The position numbers and the translations under genes were made by a program. A stretch of 64,000 nucleotides of DNA from Chloroflexi bacterium UBA6077 (GTDB lineage: Bacteria > Chloroflexota > UBA6077): NCBI GenBank assembly GCA_002436065.1, contig DIXP01000079.1, positions 1 through 64,000 of the forward strand, in the 5' to 3' direction. This document shows positions 58,402-64,000 of the stretch, piece by piece. The stretch's first letter is position 1. Each line of letters begins with the position of its first letter. The notes under the pieces are model-generated. The model made no database searches. It was not told where the DNA came from and saw nothing but the letters and a program-made list of their open reading frames with translations.

Positions 58402-61371
58402 GTGCGTCAGATCAGGGCAGACAGCCTGAGATGGGTAGTAGGTATCCTGTACGCCGTCATGGGCACCATGATGTTGGTGGCGCCTCACCTGTTCAGTGGG
58501 CCCATATACGCCACGCTTCGGCCGCACATTGCCTGGTGGGGATCGGGCTTCCTGCTGTCCGGGGTGATCCTGCTGTCGGTGGCGGTTCTCAAGTCTCCAG
58601 TGCGGCTGCGCGTCCTGGCGCACCTCCTGGCGGGGGCGATCGTGGTCGCTCTGGCCGGTGGGCTGATAGGGATCACCACCACGGGTGGTGTCACCTGGAT
58701 TGTCCTCGGTGCGAGCACGGCCGTCGCCGCTTTCATCCCCTACGCCAGGGGGGACCTCGACCAGAGGGCCCTGCAGCTTCTTGCCCTGGTTGCTGCGACC
58801 GACGCCCTGCTGATGGGCCTGACCATGCTCTTCTATGGCGCCCAGTACGAACCGCCCGCCTTTGACCCGGTGCGGCCAGCCGTGCCGTGGGTGGCGAGCC
58901 TGCTGCTGGTGGCAGGCCTGGCTCTGCTGGCAGCGCAGGCGCGACGCAACGTTCCGGAACTAGCTTTCAAGGGCGCCCACCTCCTTCTGAGTGCGGCATT
59001 CCTGGCCTACATTCTCTTCATATCTCTGCCCCTGCGTGCCTGGACCGGAGTTGCTATCTATACCATCATCGGTGGCTCCGTGGGCCTGCTGCCCTGGCTT
59101 GGCTGGCGCCTGGACCGAATCGACTCCTCGTCGCTGGAGACTCGACTGGCCTTCGCCTTCTCCCTGTCCGTCACCCTGCCGCTCATCGTGGTGGTCAGCC
59201 TGGGGAGTGGTGTCCTGGCGACCGGCGCTCCGACCGACCCGGGGGACGTTAACGGGTTTCGGGAGGCTTCGCTGGTCATCCTGTTGCTGCTCGCGGCCCT
59301 TGCGGTGGCATCCGGAATATACCTGGCTCGCCGGCTTGCCTCGCCGCTCCGCGCCCTTGCCGATGCTACGAGGCGGATGGCCGCCGGGGACGTGACGGCG
59401 GGTCTCCCACGGAGCGGCGTGAGCGAGATCGCCAACCTGTCACGGGACTTCGACGAGATGCGGGAGCGACTGGTCGCACGCACGGCGGAGAGGGAGAGGC
59501 TGCTCAGGCTGCTGAGCGCCGTGTTGGAGGTGCGAGGGGAGGAGGTGACCGTCCTGGACGGGTCCGGTCGCATCCTGATGCGCAGCAGGGCTGCCAGAAG
59601 GACGCACGGCGCTGGGGACGGCCAACTCCGGGAAGCCTCCAAGGAGCCAGAACCGCGGGAGGAGGAGGGTGTGCCTCCCGAGCTGGAGGAGACCCTAGCC
59701 CGCAGGGTTCTAGGGGGTGAGAGCTTCGCCGATGAAGTGCTGGCGCTGGAGAGCAAGGAGGGAAGCGAGCGTGTGTACCTCGTCAGTGGGACCGCCCTCA
59801 AGGACGAGAATGGGAGGGTAGAGGCGGGTATCACAGTGGCGCGGGACATCACCGAGCAGCGACGGCTGGAGGGAGCGCTCAGGGAGAGCGAGCGCCGCGA
59901 GCGGTTGCTGGCGGAGTTGGGCGCCGTCATCACGGGCCTGGTTGACCCTGTCATCGTATATGACAGTTCGGGCAGGCCGGTAAGGGCCAACCCCGCGGCC
60001 AGGACGCTCTTCGGGCCTGAAGCTGCCGGGCAGGATGCTGAAGGGTTGAGTAGGGCGATTTCGCTCCGACAACCCGATGGTGAGACGGTTGCTCCAGAGA
60101 GACTCCCATCAGTGAGGGCGCTACGGGGCAAGACGATAGCAGGGGAGAGATACCTGCTTACCGATGCTGGAGGGAAGACCCGCATGGTGGAAGCCTCAGC
60201 CTCTCCCCTGGAGGTGGGCGGGAGGCTTGAAGGGGCCGTTGCCACGTGGCACGATGGGACGGAGCGAGAGCAACTGCTGGAGGAGGTGCAGCGGCGGTCG
60301 GCGGAGTTGAAGGCCGCCATCTCCTCCAGCGCCGATGGATTGCTGATCTACAGTCCGACCGGGGATGTGGTTCTTATGAATCCAGCGGCCGAGCGGATAC
60401 TGGGTTATACGGAGGGGGAACGAAGACTCCCCATCGCTGAGCGACTGGCCCTCTTGCGTATTGAGACCCCGGAGGGCAAGCCCTTCCTACCGGGGCGGCT
60501 GCCGATGCAGAAGGCGCTTATGGGCGAGTCGGTCTTCGGCGTCGTCGCGGTGATTCACCCTCCCCGTAGAGAGGCTTTCTGGGTCACCATGAGCGCGGCT
60601 CCCTTCTATGATACTTCCGGCAGACTGTTGGGAGCGGTGCTCACCATCACCGACATCACGCCTATCCGCCGGCTTCAGGAGCAACGAGCCAAGCACGTCC
60701 TGGGCATTTCCCACGGACTGCGCACGCCACTTACGGTGATTCAGGGGCAGGCTCAACTGCTGCTGAAGGCTCTCGACCTGGCGGGCGTGGACGGTAGGCT
60801 GCACCGGGGCACGGAGGCTATCGCAGCTTCCGCTCAGCGGATGGGGCTGACCCTCAGGGACCTGGTGGACCTGACCAGCCTGGAGAACGGGCAGCAATTG
60901 CGACTGAACCGAGTACCGGTGGAGTTGCCGGCCTTCGTGGGGGGATTGCAGGAGCGGCTGCGGGCGGTCCTGCCGATGGAGCGGCTGCAGGTCGAGGCGG
61001 AGGAGGGGCTGCCGAAGGTGCTAGCCGACCCTGACCGGCTGGAGAGGGTCATTGCCAACCTGCTCTCCAATGCCTTCAAGTTCTCCGAGCCGGATACGGA
61101 GGTTACCCTGAGGCTGTCGAAGGAGAAGGGCATGGTGGCTGTCTCGGTAACGGACCTGGGGGTGGGCATCTCCCCCAAGCAGCTCCGTAACATCTTCGAT
61201 CCCTACCAGAGGGTGGAGCAGGGGCCGCAACGAGGGGAGAGCATGGGGTTGGGTCTGTATCTGGCGAAGGGGCTGGTGGAGGCGATGGGTGGGCAGATTT
61301 GGGTGAAGAGCAAATCGGGCAAGGGGAGCAGCTTCAGCTTCACCATGCCCCTCGCACGCGAAGACCGATAG
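58402..61371 (+). CDS. Large membrane-bound HAMP/multi-PAS histidine kinase (B')
   Basis: 989 residues. About eight membrane helices fill residues 1-310, followed by a HAMP-like segment (RRLASPLRALADATRRMAAG), three PAS-like domains (VLEVRGEEVTVLDGSGRILM; LGAVITGLVDPVIVYDSSGR; AAISSSADGLLIYSPTGDVV), HisKA with His771 in SHGLRTPLTVIQGQAQLLLK, and HATPase (NLLSNAFKFSEP, DLGVGISPKQL, GLGLYLAKGL). GTG 58402 is preceded by GGGAG. The H-box matches the second kinase. No response regulator is encoded in the window, so outputs are unknown. Confidence 0.85.
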   Translation: MRQIRADSLRWVVGILYAVMGTMMLVAPHLFSGPIYATLRPHIAWWGSGFLLSGVILLSVAVLKSPVRLRVLAHLLAGAIVVALAGGLIGITTTGGVTWIVLGASTAVAAFIPYARGDLDQRALQLLALVAATDALLMGLTMLFYGAQYEPPAFDPVRPAVPWVASLLLVAGLALLAAQARRNVPELAFKGAHLLLSAAFLAYILFISLPLRAWTGVAIYTIIGGSVGLLPWLGWRLDRIDSSSLETRLAFAFSLSVTLPLIVVVSLGSGVLATGAPTDPGDVNGFREASLVILLLLAALAVASGIYLARRLASPLRALADATRRMAAGDVTAGLPRSGVSEIANLSRDFDEMRERLVARTAERERLLRLLSAVLEVRGEEVTVLDGSGRILMRSRAARRTHGAGDGQLREASKEPEPREEEGVPPELEETLARRVLGGESFADEVLALESKEGSERVYLVSGTALKDENGRVEAGITVARDITEQRRLEGALRESERRERLLAELGAVITGLVDPVIVYDSSGRPVRANPAARTLFGPEAAGQDAEGLSRAISLRQPDGETVAPERLPSVRALRGKTIAGERYLLTDAGGKTRMVEASASPLEVGGRLEGAVATWHDGTEREQLLEEVQRRSAELKAAISSSADGLLIYSPTGDVVLMNPAAERILGYTEGERRLPIAERLALLRIETPEGKPFLPGRLPMQKALMGESVFGVVAVIHPPRREAFWVTMSAAPFYDTSGRLLGAVLTITDITPIRRLQEQRAKHVLGISHGLRTPLTVIQGQAQLLLKALDLAGVDGRLHRGTEAIAASAQRMGLTLRDLVDLTSLENGQQLRLNRVPVELPAFVGGLQERLRAVLPMERLQVEAEEGLPKVLADPDRLERVIANLLSNAFKFSEPDTEVTLRLSKEKGMVAVSVTDLGVGISPKQLRNIFDPYQRVEQGPQRGESMGLGLYLAKGLVEAMGGQIWVKSKSGKGSSFSFTMPLAREDR

Positions 61372-61826
61372 TGCGGGGAGCCATCAGCTAGTGGTGATCG
61401 CCGACATCGGAAGCGGGATTGACCGTGCGAGTTGAGACCGTGTTATCATCCATTCAAACGGTGCGGCAAGTCCCGTACTTCAGCTTCGTCCAGCTAGTAT
61501 CTGTTCCCACGCACGAAACACCTCATTTGGACCTGTTCAGAAACCTCAAGTTTCTGTGCTTCGCACAGGGTTCCGGGAACCCTGGGTTACTCAGGAGGAA
61601 TACGTGATATTCGACCGGTATGGGCGCGTTTGCGCTGTGGCTCACGCACGGAGGGCTGAGCAATTTCTGTTCAGTTATCAAGCCTAGAAATGGACCTGGC
61701 AGCATTCCCACCCCAGAATCGGCCTCTCGGACTGGGTCAAAGGGCAGAAGGTGAGGCCCGTCCATAGTACACTATGGCCTCGCCATCTCTACTGTCAGTA
61801 ATTCTGCCCATCTAGGAGGCGGCGCT
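61372..61826. other. Structured gene-poor interval
   Basis: About 450 bases after the kinases. Three adjacent hairpins at 61539-61582 (AGAAAC-CTCAA-GTTTCT; GTGC-TTC-GCAC; GGGTTC-CGG-GAACCC) are followed by AGGAGG and a 27-codon frame at 61604-61687. No other gene is seen. Confidence 0.5.
61604..61687 (+). CDS. Possible 27-codon small ORF
   Basis: GTG start 7 bases after a strong AGGAGG, encoding a short mixed-charge peptide (MIFDRYGRVCAVAHARRAEQ and seven more residues) and ending TAG 61685-61687. No family resemblance. It directly follows three hairpins, so it could be a leader peptide or a chance frame. Confidence 0.25.
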   Translation: MIFDRYGRVCAVAHARRAEQFLFSYQA

Positions 61827-62204
61827 GTGATAGATCCGATCTCGGGTTTCCCTCAGACCGTGACCATAGACCCTCAGACGAGACAACTCCTTGCACGCCT
61901 TTCCCCCGGAGTGCGTCGCCTCATCATACGCCTCGTCGAGGTCATGGAGCGCACCGCCAGGCAGAACTCCGCCCCGATCACCAAGACTGAGCTCTCGGTC
62001 GACCACGACCCAGAAGACGCGACCGAGAAGATCGAGATACGTCAGTGGGTGCGCGGCCCGGAGCAGAAGGCACTGGACGTCTGGGACAAGATAGGCAGCG
62101 AGGTCGACCAATGGGTGAACAGCCTATCGGACATGGACGAGGAGGCCCTCACCGAGTATGTGACCTTCGCCGTGTTCTCGGACGTCGACGACGCAGCAGC
62201 CTGA
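61827..62204 (+). CDS. Hypothetical protein paired with a HEPN-like gene
   Basis: 125 residues, acidic, with helices LLARLSPGVRRLIIRLVEVM and QKALDVWDKIGSEVDQWVNS. Family not recognised. GTG 61827 has GGAGG upstream. The next reading frame encodes a HEPN-like domain and overlaps its end, so the two form a module. Such two-gene units are often toxin-antitoxin or nucleotide-modification systems, but this assignment is inference from the partner only. Confidence 0.65.
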   Translation: MIDPISGFPQTVTIDPQTRQLLARLSPGVRRLIIRLVEVMERTARQNSAPITKTELSVDHDPEDATEKIEIRQWVRGPEQKALDVWDKIGSEVDQWVNSLSDMDEEALTEYVTFAVFSDVDDAAA

Positions 62205-62562
62205 GCTCTTCGACCCGATTGAGGTCTGGAAGGTTGCCCAGGAGCTGGTTGCCGCCGGGGGAGAGAGCCGGCTTCGGGCCGCTATAGGAAGGGCCTACTA
62301 CGCCCTCTTCCTCCTGGCCAGGGAGCGGACAGGCGCCTATCCGACCACGAGGCGCCAGAGCGCCCACGCCCTCGTGATAAGCGCCGTCAGCAATCACAAA
62401 GGCTTCACCGTGGCTAACGACCTGAACCAGCTCAAGAAGCTGAGGATTACAGCGGACTACCAGCTCGTCCCCACGAAAACCGGAGAGCAGGACTGGGCAA
62501 GGAACTGGGCCCGTGCCCGGTGGCTCGTAGGTCGACTTCTTCCCGCGATACAGTCTATCTAG
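62203..62562 (+). CDS. HEPN-like domain protein without a canonical start codon
   Basis: About 119 residues in the frame ELFDPIEVWKVAQELVAAGG, SRLRAAIGRAYYALFLLARE, ending WLVGRLLPAIQSI. The AAIGRAYYALF stretch is typical of HEPN domains. The frame is open from 62164 but contains no ATG, GTG or TTG before about 62374, inside the domain. Expression would need an ATT/CTG start, or a +1 shift at GCC TGA G at the end of the upstream gene, which would join the two proteins. A sequencing indel or real decay are alternatives. Confidence 0.6.
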   Translation, partial: ELFDPIEVWKVAQELVAAGGESRLRAAIGRAYYALFLLARERTGAYPTTRRQSAHALVISAVSNHKGFTVANDLNQLKKLRITADYQLVPTKTGEQDWARNWARARWLVGRLLPAIQSI

Positions 62563-62566
62563 CAGA

Positions 62567-62596
62567 GGGGCGCCGGCAGTCTCCCACCGGCGCCCC
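62567..62596. terminator. Stem-loop terminator after the HEPN module
   Basis: GGGGCGCCGG and CCGGCGCCCC form a perfect 10-bp stem with a 10-base loop, followed by GTTTG, 4 bases after the stop codon. Confidence 0.7.
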
Positions 62597-62713
62597 GTTT
62601 GCTCAATTGCCTCTCAGCGTTACGAGCCTTCCTCTCTACGCTCGGCGTGAGCGACTAAGAGGAGGAGTCATTATAGGTTTTCTTGTCTGCCTGGGTACCC
62701 TCGCCATATCTCA

Positions 62714-63040
62714 CTACTCCGAGGCCTCGACGAATGCCTCGATCAGGGCTGGCGGAGGCTCATTCTGTTGTCTGCTGGAAGCCTGCTTCGGCTCGCTGGT
62801 GTGACAGCGTTTCTCGTGAAGCTCGATACATCTCTGAGTTGCCCTGGCGTGACGGGCTAGATCGGCTAGGGACAACTCTTTGACGGCGTCTCTGATCTTC
62901 CGATCGAGCAACGGCCACAATTGCTCGTCATACCGTTCGAGCGCGACGTTGATAACAGCCTCTATCGCTTTGCCTTCGAGTATCCACTGGCGCAGGGGAG
63001 GCTCATGGTACGTATGGGTGCCCTTCTCGCTCTCAGCCAT
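62714..63040 (-). CDS. Hypothetical small protein, second of an overlapping pair
   Basis: 108 residues, highly charged and helical: MAESEKGTHTYHEPPLRQWI, then EAVINVALERYDEQLWPLLD and ELSLADLARHARATQRCIEL. No family recognised. The ATG has GGGGGTGAGTACC directly upstream and lies inside the end of the preceding gene (overlap 8 bases), suggesting translational coupling. Confidence 0.6.
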   Translation of the reverse strand: MAESEKGTHTYHEPPLRQWILEGKAIEAVINVALERYDEQLWPLLDRKIRDAVKELSLADLARHARATQRCIELHEKRCHTSEPKQASSRQQNEPPPALIEAFVEASE

Positions 63041-63335
63041 GGTACTCACCCCCGTCTGTGATGGCGGGTCCAGTGTCGGATACGTCCTGAGTGGCCTGTT
63101 TGATCCCGAGCTCGAAGCCAATGCAGAGACCGGCATCCAGGATCTCGATGACGCTGTCGTTGACCAGGTCGCAAAGCCGTTGATGGAGAGTTGAGTCGAT
63201 GAAGGAGATGGGCTGCAGTGCGTCGACTAGTCGCTCCTCGATCACGCTATAGCCCAGATGGAAGAACCGGTGGTGGCCCGCGGCCACTACGAGGTCAATG
63301 CTGCTCTTGGCTGCAAATGTGGTATCCTGTTCCAC
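63033..63335 (-). CDS. Hypothetical small protein, first of an overlapping pair
   Basis: 100 residues containing FHLGYSVIEERLVDALQPIS and VNDSVIEILDAGLCIGFELG; no recognised domain. GTG 63335 is preceded by GAGAGGAG at 6 bases. It is paired with the gene at 62714-63040 on the same strand; their gene order and overlap look like a small two-component module, nature unknown. Confidence 0.6.
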   Translation of the reverse strand: MEQDTTFAAKSSIDLVVAAGHHRFFHLGYSVIEERLVDALQPISFIDSTLHQRLCDLVNDSVIEILDAGLCIGFELGIKQATQDVSDTGPAITDGGEYHG

Positions 63336-63472
63336 GCTACGCTCCTCTCGCAGGGGGGAGTAGTTGCCAGCGTCCGCTCAGCTCCCCAGCAGTCCGGACG
63401 CTGGTGCTTTTGTCTTTCGTGACACAATAGGGTCTGGCTGCCTAGAAACCGATAGTGGCCACAGCCTACTAC

Positions 63473-63501
63473 TTGACAGTCTATGCTAAATCTGGCATAG
63501 T
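63473..63501 (+). promoter_or_regulatory. higBA promoter with overlapping inverted repeat
   Basis: TTGACA (63473-63478) and CATAGT (63496-63501) with a 17-bp spacer. The inverted repeat CTATGC (63481-63486) and GCATAG (63495-63500) overlaps the spacer and -10, fitting an autoregulatory antitoxin operator. The expected transcription start coincides with the start codon. Confidence 0.7.
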
Positions 63502-63510
63502 GCTTGCGTG

Positions 63511-63885
63511 ATGCTTGAGCCGAAAGAGGTTGTCTGGCTAGGGTCCAGCCTGGAGGACCTGAGAGAGTTCCCTGAGGACGTGCAGGGCGCAATAGGTTAT
63601 GCCCTGTATGCGATCCAGATCGGAGACACGCCTGCTTGCGCAAAGCCCTTCCACCTCGGAAAGGGCAGTGCTACGAGGGTGATGGAGATCGTAGACGACT
63701 TTGATACCGATACCTATCGGGCAGTCTATACAGCCAAGTTTCGGGAGGTAGTGTATGTCCTGCATTGCTTCCAGAAGAAATCGAAGTCCGGTATCAAGAC
63801 GACAAAGCACGACGTGGAGTTGGTGAAGGCACGACTCCGATGGGCTGAGGCTGATTACCGCCAGTGGAAAGGAGAGCAGCCATGA
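63511..63885 (+). CDS. higB: HigB-like toxin (RelE superfamily, Gp49/DUF891)
   Basis: 124 residues of the phage Gp49-like/HigB family: EVVWLGSSLEDLREFPEDVQ, GYALYAIQIGD, PFHLGKGSATRVMEI, TYRAVYTAKFREVVYVLHCF and QKKSKSGIKTTKHDVELVKA, including the conserved KKSxxG and late KxxxE/R residues. Family members cleave ribosome-associated mRNA. GTG 63508 is an alternative start; there is no upstream ribosome site and the predicted transcription start is at about 63508, suggesting leaderless translation. It overlaps the antitoxin gene by 4 bases. Confidence 0.85.
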   Translation: MLEPKEVVWLGSSLEDLREFPEDVQGAIGYALYAIQIGDTPACAKPFHLGKGSATRVMEIVDDFDTDTYRAVYTAKFREVVYVLHCFQKKSKSGIKTTKHDVELVKARLRWAEADYRQWKGEQP

Positions 63886-64000
63886 GCAATCAAGAGGAGA
63901 TGAAGGTCACCCGCAGCAGCGGCAATGTCTTCGCAGACATGGGGCTCCCCGATGCTGATGATGCCCTAGCTAAGGCCAAGGTCGCCTACGTGATCAACTC
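63882..64000 (+). CDS. higA: HigA-like antitoxin (XRE family), truncated by window end
   Basis: The first 39 codons are present: a polar start, then VTRSSGNVFADMGLPDADDA and LAKAKVAYVIN, the typical beginning of XRE-type antitoxins paired with Gp49-like toxins. The helix-turn-helix itself lies beyond the window. The ATG overlaps the toxin stop (ATGA). It probably binds the inverted repeat at 63481-63500. Confidence 0.8.
   Translation, partial: MSNQEEMKVTRSSGNVFADMGLPDADDALAKAKVAYVIN

Noticed and set aside
59058..60320. 420-codon minus-strand open frame opposite the fourth kinase
   Set aside because: Ser/Arg-rich antisense translation without domains; the plus-strand kinase explains the openness.

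Overview
The window is a GC-rich, gene-dense bacterial segment. It reads mostly on the minus strand from 1 to 14.5 kb and 21.5 to 35.3 kb, and mostly on the plus strand from 15 to 21.5 kb and 42 to 62.6 kb. Frequent GTG/TTG starts, a type 2 IPP isomerase, paired DUF881 proteins, TldD/TldE, an rnc-smc pair and abundant iron-sulfur redox complexes suggest an anaerobe with sulfur-linked energy metabolism. Chloroflexota is my best guess, but this is an inference from gene content; there is no rRNA or other phylogenetic marker here. No tRNA, rRNA or CRISPR array was seen.

1-9.5 kb: small metal, redox and regulatory genes with much decay. There are two copies of a zinc-ribbon/radical-SAM block (the first badly deleted), RidA, a Nudix hydrolase, a DtxR-type regulator whose FeoA tail is frameshifted next to a metal-ABC permease remnant, a NifX-type protein, a DUF134 regulator, an ACR3/BASS transporter and a DUF364 protein. 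9.5-15.2 kb: two Cys-rich MerR-type regulators and an operon resembling the Desulfovibrio orange-protein (ORP) cluster (two ferredoxin-MinD ATPases, an IscU-type scaffold, two NifX-type proteins, two small accessory proteins), followed by about 3.3 degenerate 140-bp tandem repeats. A 20-bp palindrome, TTATGAGC-N4-GCTCATAA, recurs upstream of the DUF134, NifX, ORP and DUF364 units. It is the best candidate in the window for an undescribed regulatory system.

15-21.5 kb: a third Cys-rich MerR, a radical SAM protein and a four-gene Hmc/Dsr/Tmc-like transmembrane redox complex whose NrfD/HybB-type subunit is fused to a six-heme cytochrome c. 21.5-28 kb (minus strand): DsrE2-TusA-MvhD-QmoA-QmoB-wHTH-QmoC, a quinone-interacting Qmo-type complex with sulfur-carrier proteins. 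Together these two regions look like electron transfer between the quinone pool, periplasmic cytochromes and cytoplasmic sulfur chemistry. 28.6-35.3 kb: FeoB with a DtxR-FeoA regulator, FmdB with a second DUF134, and a GntR-controlled AprA-like flavoprotein with a short ferredoxin.

35.5-52 kb: housekeeping and envelope genes (DUF116, IPP isomerase, topoisomerase IB, dipeptidase, MazG, lipoprotein, DUF881 pair, FmdB, TldD/TldE, RNase III, SMC). 52.5-61.4 kb: four tandem PAS-rich histidine kinases in an alternating A-B-A'-B' arrangement without a response regulator. 61.4-64 kb: small accessory modules (a HEPN pair, two unknown small genes, and HigB/HigA running off the end).

Three 113-bp REPIN-like elements, one 115-bp element of similar design, and a palindromic element inserted in frame within qmoB are scattered through the window.
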